From assembly GCA_009792885.1 (NCBI GenBank), contig WMCF01000021.1:2479254-2543253 (forward strand): a stretch of 64,000 bases of DNA. The letters are read 5' to 3'. Position 1 is the stretch's first letter; the number at the start of each line of letters is the position of its first letter. The position numbers and the translations under genes are program-made. Below the pieces are notes generated by a model that was not told the origin of the DNA, did not search any database, and worked only from the letters and a program-made list of their open reading frames with translations. Of the stretch, positions 1 through 13,570 are shown piece after piece. The stretch comes from Eremophila alpestris peregrina (taxonomy: Eukaryota; Chordata; Aves; Passeriformes; Alaudidae).

Positions 1-685
1 CATTCTCACACCAGGCACTCTTGGAACACAGCCTGATGGATGCTTTGTTTCTGGACTCCTGCAAGCTGTGCCACTGCCCTATCTCATTAGAGCTTCAGTT
101 CCAATACACGGTGCACCAAGCACCCCTTCCCCTTGGTTCTGACCCTGTTACCTGATGATTGACACCCTGCAGCTCCTGCATTACTGAAAGGACATGGGCA
201 TTTCCTCTCCAGCTTCCTCAGGCTACTCAGGATTTGATTTTGATAGCTGCCAGTTGTAGTGAACAACTCCAGACAAACACCTCCTGTGTGTCCTGAATAT
301 TTTCCTGATCCTTTATCATCTGGCTACCAGCACTGTATTCAGGTTTTTCACTGCTGTTTCTTAATACATAATTGCTTGGGAACCAATTAGAAGCTTATGC
401 TATTTCACCAACTGATGATATTTTACCCAACAATTTTTTGCTACAGCCAACTGTTCAAACCCAACTGGCACAGGACAAATGAAAAAATAATGCAAGTGCA
501 ATGTTAGTAATAAAAATGCAATCTGTAAAGAAGGAAGAGAGCATTGGGGGGTCTGGCACTGTAAACTGAAGGCACCACTGAAACCATTCCCACTTCCCTC
601 TGTCACCCTTCCAACTCCTGATCTTGCTGAGAAGCACAAACACAGACAGACTGCCCTGGGTGTTCCCACAGTGAGCTTCTCTTAC
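1..685 (-). other. ITFG1: ITFG1 intron 14 (partial)
   Basis: Intron sequence between the exon 14 donor and the left edge. The expected following exon (start of the next ectodomain segment, GQLSQSAHLAL-like in mammals) is not visible. Confidence 0.8.
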
Positions 686-764
686 CTGACCCATTTTTCA
701 GATACCCATTGGCATCTACAGTGGTGTACATGATGTAAGGACCAGGCTGATTCACTCCAAAAGG
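686..764 (-). CDS. ITFG1: ITFG1 coding exon 14 (last in window)
   Basis: 79 nt, phase 0 in and phase 1 out, residues 454-479. Reads PFGVNQPGPYIMYTTVDANG and then YLKNGS. NGS (477-479) is a sequon. Near-identical to mammalian ITFG1. The acceptor is CTTGTAG|C and the donor TCAG|GTAAGA. The next exon is not found between 1 and 685, so the gene continues beyond the left edge. Confidence 0.95.
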
Positions 765-2591
765 CTACAAGGAATAAAAAGCAAAGAAAAAGGCAGGCAA
801 CATGTTAGGAACAGAAAAAGCTATAGTAATTAAACAGTAAACTGAAGAAAAATGTTTTTACGTTATTAATTTATTTTTTACATTTTAACTTCAAAATCTT
901 GCAACTGTTTTGGTCATAGCATTATGTGGAAATCAATTTTCAAAATCACAGTAATCAGCTGGCTAAGTAATGTTTAGTTTCTCATGAAGAAAGCAATACT
1001 ATTCAGTCCTTTAGCAAAGGGTTTAATATTTCCTTGGAAGCTATAAGGAAAGTAAAAATCCCCTAAAAATTCAAAGAAATAATTGCATGTTCTGAACAAG
1101 CGTAACTCATTTTACTGAGAGACTGCACTATCTTGATGGTATTTCTGAATTGAAAAATAATGCACAAATTCCATCTTTTTATCATTATTTAGCAGTGTTT
1201 CATTAAATAAATGGAAGTGGTTGAACAGTCACTTGTCAAGTATTGGTATCTATTTTAAGCAAATTTTCTTGAGGAAGAAAATGTACTTAAACATCAAAGT
1301 ACAGTCATGAGGAAAAAGAAACATCCAAGGAAGTTGTGCATTACTGAGTGATGAACCATAACAAATGCACCTAAGTAAGAAAGGCTGGGGAAGGGAGAGG
1401 ATGAGAGACAACTACAGCAATAGATTTTAAACGAATTTTTCCTTTTTTTTTCCTAGTGCTGAATTCACGCTCATATTAGGGGATCAAATCCAACAGAGAG
1501 CTTTCAGGTAAGTTCCAGAAAGGAGCACCAGAATAGATGATGACGTTTCACACCAGGCCTCAAGTTAAACCACAAGAGTAAGTGAGAATGATGACAGATG
1601 AGATCAAACCCTGAATAACTGATTAGAATGAAAACCAAGGAGACCACAAAGGTGATGCCAATGCAGATCTATGAAAGATGAGTGAATAAGGTGAAATTTA
1701 AATTTTTTTTGGTGCCACATAGCTGTACCCTGACAAAATGTACCTTATGTTACTTTATGTCAGAGAACTCCTATTACAATGGAGGCAGCAGTGTTTCAGT
1801 GATCTCTACAATGAAATTTTCACCAACATCTGCTGTGAAGATTTGCTTTTTAAACCCTTGATTTTTGTAATTAGGTTAATACCATCAAACCTCATTATTT
1901 TATATCAGAAATTAAAACCCATGTCTCAAAATAGGCTTGAAGCTAAGGTTAGCCACATTTGAAGCAGCTTTTCTATTTTCAAGTCAAAATTAAATGTGAA
2001 ATTTTTGCAGAGCTAAAGTGCTACTGCTGCTACCTCTAATTCCTCTAAGTTCCTCTTTCAGGCCAACTTTCACTGAGAACATTGCTAAACAATTTGCTAA
2101 TTGGCAGTTTGGTGGGTGAGTTGCAGATCTCTGGAGACAAATAAAACAATCTAAACAGAAAACACCACATGTGTATGGCTGGCTGCAGAGCCATCAGAGC
2201 CCAGAGCACTTCCTCCCTTGGCTGTGCCCACTGCTGGAGTTTGGCCCAGAAGTGGCTGGATCTGCCCCACAGTCAGTTTTGCCTGGACTTTCTAAGTGCC
2301 CACCAAGACTTGGCACAATTCACAGTCAGGGCACCCAAGTTCCTCCTGTCCCTGGTCCATGCCAGCCCCCAGGGTGGGGTGACACAGCTCCTGCACAACC
2401 ACTCCATTGACTCCAGCTCTGAGCAGCAGCTGCCCAAAGATGGCTCTCACAGAAGCACAAGTTGGCCAGTCATGACTTGGATTACACATTCTCCCAGTCA
2501 ATAACTCTTTTAATATATTGAGAGTTTTTGGTATAATTAGACTCCAGCTCATTTGAAGCCAAACACCAAAGGAAGCCATTGTTACACTTAC
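765..2591 (-). other. ITFG1: ITFG1 intron 13
   Basis: 1,827 bp; AT-rich except for a GC-rich, CpG-poor block at about 2169-2480 in which overlapping frames occur on both strands. No gene supported. Confidence 0.85.
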
Positions 2592-2635
2592 TGTTACTTT
2601 CCGAGGACAGTCATTGGAACAGAGGCCACTGAGAA
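2592..2635 (-). CDS. ITFG1: ITFG1 coding exon 13
   Basis: A 44-nt exon, phase 1 in and phase 0 out, coding for LSGLCSNDCPRKVT (440-453) after the split V439. This matches the cysteine-containing LSGLCSNDCPRK motif of ITFG1; C444 and C448 probably pair. The acceptor is TTTGTTCTTGCAG|T and the donor ACA|GTAAGT. Confidence 0.95.
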
Positions 2636-5192
2636 CTGCAAGAACAAAAAGGGAGCACGTTGTGTTTGTGTTCACAAACCATCCCAGAAGCAGCACCTCT
2701 GAAATCTGCTAAAGTGTCAGGTAGCCATTAAAACACAAAGAAAACAAACACCTTCTTTGTGATTTATGGCAATGTGTAACATTTCCTTATCTGTTGAAAG
2801 CACACTTGGCAGAAATTCATCACTGTTTTACCCCACCTCATTGGTTAACCAGCTTCAAAAGGACAGATTCACCAGTTAGAAAAATTCCAAATTAAAACAT
2901 TTTAAAAACAGTGAACTATACATTTAATTCATTATTCATTATTTCTAAACATTTAAAATAATGGCAGAGATTCAGCTTTACTGTTTTAACTGATAGAAAG
3001 ATAAAGGCTTTTCCTTCTACACAAGGCATCATTTTGGAACTTGGTTTAAAGCAATTCACAAAGGCTGTAACAAGGAAAAATCCCATTACTGATTATTCTA
3101 TTAATTCAGAAGTATTATAAGCAGGTGTATACAATGCTAATTAACACCTAAAGCCTATGACAGTCACTCCAATTAAGTGTTTAAAACTTACTAGTTTGAA
3201 AAATCAGTTACATTCACAAATCTCTGTTAAAAACCAAAATGAGGGGCAGTGAAAGCCATCTGTTCTGCAAGCCAGGACATCCTGTCACCCTGGGTACTAG
3301 AACAAAACAACAAAACCCACACACATACAATAATCTAAAGTCCATTCTGATGCAAAATTTGGACTCCTAATGACAACAGTTTGGTTGAGCAGCAGGCCAG
3401 TAACGACTATGAGCAGGGAGGAGGATGCACACCAGGTGCTGAAGCCAGGGAAAAACATGACTTCTCCATGAATTATGGGGTCCCAAAGCAGTCATGGCAG
3501 ACAGAAAATGGAGATCTGGACCAGATTTGAAGGCAGGTCATCCTAACCACCAGGAGTGTCTTAAAGCATTTTCTGCCTTCTTTAAGGGTCCATTGAGTTA
3601 AGGGTACAAAATATTTGGGACCAGGGAAATACCAAAAGGTGCATGTAAGATATTCAGTCTGGCTGGAAATTCTCCCTACACGAGTCAGAAATGGCACTGC
3701 TCTAGTCAAGGAAGTTTTCTAATAATTTGTGTGTGAATACTAACAACTGTCAAGCCTCCTAAGTTATCATTCTTCACTTGTGATTTCAAAATGCTGCAAT
3801 TTCTATACACAATAAGATGTAATATTTTATACAGTCCAAATATGTGAACATTTAAGATGAATGTGAGTGGCAAAGCAGAATTTGAAGAATATACACCTAC
3901 AAACAGGCTGTTAAATCTACAGCTTTAATTTTATCTGTTACACACAGGTGAGTATGCAATGCAACCAACTCTTCCCATTTTGATGTAAAAGGGCACACTG
4001 AAATTTGCTGTTCAGTTTCACTCCTGGAACAAATTACCTGGCCAAGTACATTTGACATCAGTTATAATGAGCAAAGCTGTTCTCATTGTCCATATGCCAA
4101 ATAAATGAACACAATGCATTTTTTGATACACTAACTCACACAAAGCACATTTTGTTAGAAGTACTTTCCCCTGTATCACAGTAAAAATATTTTTAGACAC
4201 TCATTAATTCCCATTTCCTGGGGTTTCTATGCAAAAATACTCACACCCTAAAAGGGTGCTATAAAAAGGCTTGCCCCAGTTTTTAAGATAGATTTACACA
4301 GAGTGAATCAAAAAGCATGTTGCAAATTACTCCTTTCCCCACTAAAATATCACACAATTATAATTCTGGTATGGCTTTGTGAAATGTAAGGTTCTCCAGA
4401 GGATTTTCTGCATGCTTTTGTGAATTACACTACAGATATATGATATTATTTAAAAGAAGGCTTCCATCAACATGATAAATGATTAAACACTATCATGATG
4501 AGAACAGAGCTCAGGCTGTGGACAAAGCAGTAATTGCATCTGCAGTAGCTGCAGTTCTGTTCTCTTTTGGTGTGCAGAATGTGTGCTTCAGAGCATTGGA
4601 TGCATTTAAGTAACATGAAGGCAAACACAATTTTTGAAGGTGAACCTCTAGTTGTTGCTAGTGGGTTTTGCCTTCATAGGCTCCCATCAGACTAATTTTT
4701 CACTCATTTCCAAAAAATCAAGCAAGACAGACAAGAAACGACCTCAAAGCTCAAAACCTTTGCAGCTGAGGAGCACGGTGGGGCAGGCAGTTTAAAAACC
4801 AAATTATGAATATTGTAATCTAACCAAAGCCTTTTAAACCAGCTCTCATTAATTCCCACCCTGGCCATGTTCATGGCCACCCTGTGCTCTCAGGGTAAGG
4901 TGTGGTTTGTGCCACGTGGTTTTGGGCTGGACACACATAACTGACCCCCAGAGGGATGCAAAGTGACCCTCAGAACAGATCATGCAGTGCCAGCAAAGCA
5001 CACCATGCCAGGGGTGCTGAAATGAAATCAGCCCCTTCTGAATTCTGCATCATTCCCACATGAACTCCAGCAAAGCAGGCTTGCTGTGGCAGAGGTACAG
5101 AGCATTCCCATAACATTTTCATATGCAAAGGCTCAAATATGCACATTCTTCTCAATATCTCATTTTGACTGGATTATGCATTGATAACTTAC
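2636..5192 (-). other. ITFG1: ITFG1 intron 12
   Basis: 2,557 bp of AT-rich sequence with no recognised repeat family or gene. Confidence 0.85.
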
Positions 5193-5301
5193 CAATAACT
5201 TTAACAAAATAGGCATCTGCTTCAAAGTTATTTTTCAATGTATGGATAGCAAAGTCCTTGTTGGAGTAGCCTTTGCTTAGCACAATGATATCCAGGATTC
5301 C
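5193..5301 (-). CDS. ITFG1: ITFG1 coding exon 12
   Basis: 109 nt, phase 0 in and phase 1 out, residues 403-438. Reads GILDIIVLSKGYSNKDFAIH and then TLKNNFEADAYFVKVI. With the end of exon 11 this makes DIYEDGILD, another Asp-rich loop resembling an FG-GAP site. The acceptor is TTCCTCTAG|G and the donor ATTG|GTAAGT. Confidence 0.96.
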
Positions 5302-5563
5302 CTAGAGGAAACAAAATCCCAAGTTTACATCAGAGTGCTTATTTACTCTTGGGGAAAAATGCTGTGCAGCAAAGTTTACACCTTTGCTATTTATTTTAAT
5401 ATCTTCAAACATTATGAATATAATGCTTATCAATTTGGGATGGAGAGGGCCATCCACAGCCAAGCAGGACAATCCAAGGCTGCACAGGCAAGGTTTGTGC
5501 AGGGTGCAGGGACAGGCAGAGCCAGAGACAGAGCTGTTTGCTGGGCTGGGGAGCTGCACTTAC

Positions 5564-5714
5564 ATCCTCATAGATGTCAAAGAAGGTGGCTACCACAGCA
5601 TCCTTGATCTGGTTGAGATCTGAGAGCTCCCAGAACACTTTGAACATGCGCCGCACGCTCTTGCAGCTCACGTTGTTGCATGGGACATTTTCTAGTAAAA
5701 ACGCTTGTTGATTG
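5564..5714 (-). CDS. ITFG1: ITFG1 coding exon 11
   Basis: 151 nt, phase 2 in and phase 0 out, residues 352-402. Reads NQQAFLLENVPCNNVSCKSV, then RRMFKVFWELSDLNQIKDAV and VATFFDIYED. It carries the NVS sequon (366-368) and the cysteines C364 and C369. Very close to mammalian ITFG1. The acceptor is TGTTTTACAG|C and the donor GAT|GTAAGT. Only 262 bp separate it from exon 12, the shortest intron seen here. Confidence 0.96.
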
Positions 5715-8700
5715 CTGTAAAACATACATATAAAATACATAAATCAACTTGAGGTAAGTCTAAATTACAGAAATTGAAAACTATTGTAATTAAATAGTTT
5801 AAGTGCTCTGGAGTTAAATGTAATAAAAGCACAGCTAGCAGCCACTGGGTCCTTGAAAAATCTGTAAGTACTTATGTGAACTTTACAGACAGAATTACAA
5901 TCATTGTCATGCCTGACTTAAAACAATGAAAACACTAAATAAATGGATCCAAACCAACAGGAATAACTCAGCCATTCAGACAAAGGACTGAGCATATCCT
6001 TACTTTATTTTGAAAACAGTACAAATGAACTTATCTGCCATTTCCCTTAATCCCTTCCACAATTGGTCAGCTTAAACACTGTTTAAAACATGTCCATGCT
6101 TCCTCATTATTTCACGACAGCTTCTTCCAATTCCAGCTCCATTAACACCTTTTCTCACACACTGCATGTTTTAAGCAAATTTGAGATTAAACCAAATCTC
6201 TATTTGTATGTTTTCCACTGTTTCAAGCCAAATATAAAAGACAAAATCAACCTGCTAGAGTGCAGTAAAAATAGGGCAGGACAAAGCAAGCTGGGCACTT
6301 GCTGACATGTAACACAAAGCCAGGTGCAGTACTGAACAAGAAACATAGAAACCACACAGAGTACCAGGGCTAGTGTAGAAAAATGTCCCCTCTAAAGAGT
6401 ATCCCCTCTAAATAGGTGTCTATGGGTCAGTGGGAGACACAAGGTGCCCACTCACCCAGATAATGTATCAGTGCTTCTGGAACTGGGAAAACTCACACTT
6501 GAGCAACCCCAGCCCAACTCTTCAGGCAGGTTTGTATCCTGGGAGCCTGCTGGAATCCTTCACTGCCTTGGCAATGGAAACAGATGAAGTTTCCTCCTCT
6601 CCTTCTGGGGGCAGAGCCAGGAGGCAGAGCAGTGTTCTGTGAAAGCAGCTCAGCTGTCAGAGCCCAGGGCAGCAGGCAGAGCCATGTCCTCAGAGTGACC
6701 CTGAACACACTGTGGCTGTGGGGACAGTGAGGTGGCTCTGTGTCTGAGCAGCACCCAGGGTGCACAGGCACTGCTCCTCTGCAAATCCCTGAATTAATGT
6801 ATGGCCAAAAGGAAATGAGCTACCTGTAATATTTAACGTACTGCATTATCTGTACCTGAGAACTCATAACCACAACTTGAAATTCCCAAGTGCTCACATT
6901 CATTTCATGCATTACCTAAGTACCATATCAGAATAGCTAACTCTCAGGTAAGGTGACAAGCTGAGCTAAGCAGATTGTTTCAATTTCTCTTTTTTGTCAT
7001 CTCAACATAGCTTTTTAAAATCTGGACAAACTTTTACAGAGACTCCTTCAGTTCAGATTTTTATGAATTATCAGAAATTACTTAGATGAAAATTATTTAA
7101 AAGAGGAAAGACTCAGGTTGGCATTATACTCTGCACACTACTCAAGTCTAAACTAGAAGCTTTGTGAATGGATAGACACAAGGAATTTATTTACTACAGG
7201 AACCTTTTTTATTTTCTTTCCTTACAACTTAGAAAAAGGGAAAACATTAATCAAACTGGCTCTGGAAATGCCACTTTCCCTCACCCTTCGGTATCTACAA
7301 GAGAAACATAAGACAAGCAGCAGGAAGGAAAAAGCAATCTCAAGCCCTAAACAGATGCTGAAAGCCCAAGAAGTGCACTGTGGGAGAGCTGTCTCACAGA
7401 GGAAATGAATTAATTCACAGCTGCAGCATCCCCTGTCCCATGTGCTGCAGCTCAGCCCAGGAGGAGGAAGTGGTGCTGTGCAGGCCATGCTGCAGCAATA
7501 GGGAGTTGCAGGCCCTGATGTTCTGCAGAGGGGAGAGAAGCAGCTGTTCTCTGCCTCCTCAGCTGCTGGGTTCTTCCTGGGAGACACCTGGGTTTGGCCT
7601 GGGAGCTGCCAGTTGAATCCTTCTCTGGTTTAGGCCTGTGATACACAAGGAGCCCTAGAATCAAAGTATCTACTGCCATGTTTCATTTCTGATACATACT
7701 ATAACAAAGAAGTGCAAGCTTATGACCTTATTATTTTGAACAAAATTTTGAAGATTTCCCCTCAGAAAGCATCTCCCTGTAACAAAGATAATTATCTTTA
7801 AAATGACAAAGCAATGTCCTTGAAAGCCTATCAAGACAGACAGTTCTGTAATGGTAAAACCTAAAAAATCAATGCTAAAGTGCCCTATAAATGTGTAACA
7901 GTCAATACCAAACAATTCAGCTTCAAAGCTACAAGAGAGAGCACAAGAACTCTGAACTAAGACCAGCCTATTGCCCTTTACATGCCATTTGCAGCACTTC
8001 CAATATTGAGCTATACACACCAATACAGAGCTGCAGACAGATCATGGACTACCCACAGCTTTATTCCAAAGTACATCATATCCCAGTCTGGTACCTTCTG
8101 ACCAAAGTCATCTGTGCAGGAAAGGGAGATTTAATCAGGCTTAACACCAAAGAAAGACTGAAGACTTAGTTTTACTTTAACATATTCCTTTGCAATTAGA
8201 ATTAAATATTTACTGCTAATTTCATACATCTCTCATGCTGTCAGTTTTAGGGTAGTTCATTTACAGTAATACCAGGGACATCTAAATTATGACTATCTTA
8301 CTCCAGACATTCAGAATAATTGAATTTGCCTCTGGTTTTTCAGATTTGCTCAATTATAAGGTGCTCATCAATCCTTCATTTAAAAGAAGTCCTCTATCCA
8401 ACCTTCCTTCTGACAAGTGACAACTAATAATGATTTAGGAAGAGATAATTTGGTCGAATAAGACTCCTTCCATATAAAGGATTAATACATATACATTAAT
8501 TTAAAACTGAGCATGAGCACCTAGAAAACTTTCTAGAAGTCCATCATACTTAAAAGTTTTCTATTCAACTTTCCATATCCAGCTGTTTTTTGTCTCCAAG
8601 TTTCAGTCTTTACTGCTATCAACTGTGTCAGAGATAAAGTATTGCCAACTTGACCAGTGAGAAACACTCCTTTAGAATAAAAATGGATTTGAAAGAGTAA

Positions 8701-9116
8701 GATTACATATTTGCAAGGCAAGATGCCAATTACTAGTGGCTAATTGGAAACAATTGTTAAACAAAATTCCTCTCATCTAATTAGATGGGAGGTAGATGTT
8801 TATAAAGTCACGTGCAGTACTTACAATTCCAATGTTAGCAGAGTCAATTTAAAATCAGCATGTGAAAAAATGAATTCATTTAGGTAAGACAGGAGGTATA
8901 GCTGAACCAATTACTAACTACTGATAAAATCTCTCCACCTATTATTATTCTATATACACACACAATTTCTAATACAGAATTCATGTATGTATCTAGCCTG
9001 AAGAAAAACCTGTGGCCTTGAATTTTAATGTGCAGGTTTTGACTCAAGTCAGAAGTTAAAAGAATTCAGACTGAACAAATAAATATATAGGGATCTACAG
9101 TGAATTTAGCACCTTC

Positions 9117-9158
9117 ACCTGTTGGAATTTAGTGAGTACCTGTTGGAATTTATTGAGT
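9117..9158. repeat. Tandem duplication, 21 bp x2
   Basis: Two adjacent 21-bp copies beginning ACCTGTTGGAATTTA; they differ at one base (G or T before the final TGAGT). Confidence 0.9.
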
Positions 9159-9184
9159 CTTAATAAAGGCTCAAAAGGTTCAAA

Positions 9185-9201
9185 CCCCCCCCCCCCCCCC
9201 C
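9185..9201. repeat. C17 homopolymer
   Basis: Seventeen consecutive C on the plus strand, so a G17 run in the ITFG1 pre-mRNA. The length may be unreliable in the assembly. Confidence 0.9.
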
Positions 9202-12183
9202 AACACCTGCAATCATAAGTGAGATTCCTTTTTGTTGTTTCTGGTGAGGAATGTCTCCAAACTGTCAGACTATTACACAGTGTAATGCCAAATCAAACGC
9301 TTATGGCAGGAGATGAAACAGCAGGGTCTCAGAACAGTTCTGGCAATACCTGAAGCTATTGATCATTTTCCTGATTTGCCCACTGGGCAGGACAGCAAAC
9401 CAACATTATGCCCAACTGTTGTATCTTTATTTCAGTCTTTTGTAGGGATTTGTAAAGATTTGATCTGAAAGTACTTTCCTGAATTGTGATGGAGGCATAT
9501 AATTGATTTTAATCCTTTTCTTCCATTATCATGTATTGGTATACTTTCAGATGAACAAAAGTGTTTCTGCCTGCTTTAATTTCTTTACATTACAGAAAGC
9601 AAGTAGAAACCAGGCTTCCTAAATGATAGCACAGATTGAGGTCAGGAGTTTACAAAAATGCTTTTATCATTTAATCACAGTAATCAATCACTGAAATTAG
9701 ATCTGTAGATGTAGCATGAAAGGCTTCAGAGAAAGAAATAAACAGCTTGATCCAGAAGTGTTTAAAATCGATTAAATAAGGTTTTCATTTTAATTTGCTC
9801 TAATTTAAGGACAGCTTTTAATTTAATTCTCACACTGTTTTAATTCTCTCCAATCAGTGACCCAGTTACACATTTTAAAAGGAAGTATTTGTTTAAGTCT
9901 CTCAGAACCAATGAATTAATATTGAATGTGAATTTCATAGTGAGTGCAAAAAAAAGTGACATTTGCTCCCATCCTGAACTACAAAACATGTTTCCATTCC
10001 TTTTCTATAAATACTGGATACATACAATGTTAACATGCAATGTATTTCTTGATTTTTAGGTTACTTATTCTGGTTTTGCCAGAATTCCTCAGTTTTCTGA
10101 ACCTCCCTTTTAATAGCTTGTCACATCATCTGCCAGTACCTTCAGTCCTTATGCCTGTGTCACTCAACTTTGATGTCAAGTTTAAAAATAAGTTTGAATG
10201 CACTCAATTGAATAAGCAAACAAATTCAGAAGCATGGAGAATAAAAGTGTATCACAGCAGTTCACTGCAACAAGACATAGGTGACTTCTGTGCTTCTACA
10301 GGAGGAACAGTTTACAAAGTGTTTCATTACTTTACATGACATTACATTGCTGTAATTCTGTGCCAGCCTTAGAGGCTCCTAAGACTTCAAACAGCTCCAA
10401 GTACATTTCTGAACTCCATAAATCTTCCTGCAGCCCTTCTGAAGTGCACCAGCTCTCAGGATACACATGATAGCACAGCTCCAAACACAAGATTTCTGAG
10501 GCCTAGGTAAAAGCAAAGCCAGCAACTTTACAGTTCCCACGTCCCTGTGTCACTTTGGCAAAGGGAAGGCTGGTTCCAGCTTGCTCTCTAGGCTGTCTGC
10601 AGTCTTCATTCAATGAGTGCTGAATAGGAGATGCAGAGTCCCAGCTGAGGGAAGTCTGCAGTGAAACACCTGACATTCAGGGCCTGAGTGCTCTGACTGT
10701 GCCTGGCAAGTTCTGGGCCCTTACAGCATCACCTCCTTCTCGTCTGCCGTGTCTGAACAGAAACAGCTGCTCTGCTGTTATTTTAGGCTCAGAGGTACAG
10801 ACAGAGCTCAGCTGCTCACAGCCCTGTCATGAATCACATCATGTAGGCTGAACACAGGCACGCTACTCTTCAAACTGGGTCATTTTTAGGTGTGTGTCAC
10901 TATCTGAAGAGTTCTAACACAAAAATGTCACTGGGTGACTCGTGTTTAGGCAACCACTAAAGACCTGAATTGACTTCTTGGACTTCAACACCAAATTCTC
11001 TTACTGTCAGAAACATCAAAGTGAGGTCCTCATTTGTTTTCCATATTGAACTTGCACCCAAGATCATCCAAAATACCATGTAAAGGAAGATAACAAATAC
11101 ACCTGTATCAGACACTTATTCTGCTTTGTAATGCATTAGTGAAAATATTTGTCAAGTAAGGAAGACATTAAGACTCCACAAAGTATGGGTTAAATGGCTT
11201 TTACAAGTGATGACATGAAGAAAAAGGGAATAGCAGAGCTGAATTTCCATCTCTGCAGCAGCTGGCAGTCAGCTGTGCAGCACAGACTGCACCCACATGC
11301 ACACAGCCTGTCTCTGCTGAGCCTCACAGCATCGTGGTCTCTGGGGCTCTCAGCTTTTCTCCTAAGTGAACAAGTCTATTCATCATCCCTACTGCCAAGC
11401 ACAGGCATGTTCACATGGCAGCATGCTGCTACCCTTGGTAAAGGGAAGGCCATGGCAGCAGCACATGCCCAGGTGCCAGGTGGGAGCTGCCCACAGGCTG
11501 CTCCTCAGCTCAGAATGCACCTCCTCAGGTCAGCTCTGCCACACATCACTGACTCCTCTGTGTGCCACAGCCTCCTGTGAGCATCCCCACATGCCCTCTC
11601 CCACCTAGCACCAGATGGTAGCAGCAGAAAGGATTGGGAAAGCAAACAATGAAGAAAAAAAATTAGAAGTTTCTTTCTTCAGGGGATTGGGTATGTGTGT
11701 TATTGTCAGTTCTCTTGGACAACGTAAAAACCACAGGTTTTTACATTCCCAAAAACCATGACTGCATTTTTCAGCAGAGTCTCCAGCCAGTGCTCACTCC
11801 ATGTGAGAGCACAGAACAGTTCCCAGCTCTCAGCAGCCTGGTGTTACTGGTCAGCACTGACAGCTGAAGTCAGGAATTTACAGAAGATGATTTGGGAAAG
11901 GTAAGGGAGAGAATCAGCCCTTGAGCTCTGTGAGGAGTGTCTAAAATGCACTCATACTCCAGTCCCTGATGCAATTCCCCACCCAGAGTCCCAGTTTGAG
12001 CCCATACAATTATGCATTCTGAATGTAGCATGTAAATGCACACTTGGGTTCAAAAGGAAGCACTTAGCAGAGATCAAAAGTCTTGTTCACTTGATAAAAT
12101 GAATGAGATGCACTAAAGTCAGTAATTTCTATGACTGATGATTGAACAGGAATCTGACAGCTTTATTTCTAGGTTTGCTTTAC

Positions 12184-12356
12184 CTTCCAGAAGTGTTCTT
12201 CAGTATGGCAAGTGCATCAGGGTAGCCATCCATATTGTAATCTCCAATGTGAAGTGTAATTGGAAATGAAATTTCTGTTGAAGATTTGTCATTCTGATAT
12301 GGTACAAAGCCCCAGACTGTGTCTTTATTTCTGAAGTCTTGCAAGACTGGAATCCA
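12184..12356 (-). CDS. ITFG1: ITFG1 coding exon 10
   Basis: 173 nt, phase 0 in and phase 2 out, residues 295-351. Reads WIPVLQDFRNKDTVWGFVPY, then a variable stretch, then ITLHIGDYNMDGYPDALAIL and KNTSG. DYNMDGYPD (333-341) is the fifth FG-GAP-type loop and NTS (348-350) is a sequon. The acceptor follows an unusually long pyrimidine run (TTTTTTTTTGTTTTTACAG). The donor is AG|GTAAAG. Confidence 0.95.
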
Positions 12357-12888
12357 CTGTAAAAACAAAAAAAAAAGAACATCTAGGTAAAGAAATTAGT
12401 TTTACTTATTTAAGTAATGTAATTCTATTTAGAACAGCTGACACCATTTCATCAGGATTCTTAACCATTTACAAGTAAGGATTATTTCCTAACTCTGTCA
12501 CCAAAAGAAAAAAATAATTAGAAGTATTTTTATGCACCCAGTTATTCCAGAACAGGAAAATATAGTTAAAGATGTAAGAATACAACCAGAATATGGAGAC
12601 ATTCAGAAACACCTTAACTGAAATTTAGGCTTGCCTGGAATTTGTACTAATCTTTAAGTGTAGGTAAGCCCAAACCACCAGGACCATGACATCCTGAGTC
12701 TTGTTTTTTTCCCCTGGAATTGCAAGGCAATGCAATTGGCATCACTAAAGCTGGGGGATGGATGCAGCCTCTTTAGATTTGTGGCCAGCACCCAACTGCT
12801 GGATACTGTCAGAATGCTGCAGGACAGGATGGCCCTTCAGAGGGGCCCTGGAAAGGCAGGAATGGGCAAACAGACTCAGCTGCAGACA

Positions 12889-12936
12889 CCCTGCACCACA
12901 GAGTAAAGCCCTGCACCACGGAGTAAAGCCCTGCAC
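12889..12936. repeat. Tandem repeat, 20 bp x2.4
   Basis: CCCTGCACCACAGAGTAAAG at 12889, the same unit with one change at 12909, and a partial third copy at 12929. Confidence 0.9.
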
Positions 12937-13074
12937 TGGCACTGGGCAGTGCCCAGCTGGGTACCAGCTCTCTGAGGGAGGGCAGGCTCCTGCTGAGCAG
13001 TAAGGTAAAGCTGGGCACAGCAGCTCAGTCAGCAAACCAGCCCTGCCCTGGAGCTGCTGCCGTGCTCCTGTTTA

Positions 13075-13570
13075 GGATGACTCTGGGTTTCTTTTCATGC
13101 AGCACTTGTGCATCTGGATTCTGTGTCCAGTTTCGTGCCCCTCAGTTCACAAAGGAGTTGAGAACACTGAGTGTGTTCAGAGAAGGGTCAACAAGATGGT
13201 CAGGCACTGAGTATTTCTTCAGAGGACAGGCTGAGGATGCAGGGATTGTTTGGAGAACAGATTTGGGCAGGATGTTGCACTGCCTGCAAGGAGCCAGCTG
13301 AGGAGATGGAGCCAGGCTCTCTACTGTGATACGTGGCAGAAGAGAAGGAGAAAATGGCCAGGCTGACACGAGGGAGGCTTTGACTAGAGATAAACAACAA
13401 AATTAAACTACAAACGAGGCCCTCAGAAATTGCAGGATCTTTGTCCTTGGGGGGTTTTAAAGTCTGACTGGGCAAAGCTCTAAACAACATGGTCTGAATT
13501 CAGCTTGTTCCTGCTTAAAGCAGGAGGCTGGATCTCCTAAGGTTCATTTCAGCTTGAACAATTTTATTAT
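13075..13570 (+). mobile_element. Old CR1 LINE fragment
   Basis: Degenerate CR1 similarity: GCATCTGGATTCTGTGTCCA, then GTGCCCCTCAGTTCACAAAG, GAGAAGGGTCAACAAGATGG, CAGAGGACAGGCTGAGGATG, and a 3' end reading GGAGGCTGGATCTCCTAAGG followed by TTCATTTCAGCTTGAACAAT. More diverged than the other copies, so probably older. The middle section aligns poorly by eye. Confidence 0.65.

Larger units (their letters stand above)
5715..12183 (-). other. ITFG1: ITFG1 intron 10
   Basis: 6.5 kb. It contains a 21-bp tandem duplication (9117-9158), a C17 homopolymer (9185-9201) and GC-rich blocks near 6490-6790, 7380-7620 and 11230-11620. No gene seen. Confidence 0.85.

Noticed and set aside
2169..2696. Frames on both strands in ITFG1 intron 13
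   Set aside because: The minus frame only includes the true exon 13 by reading through its splice sites; the plus frames are compositional.
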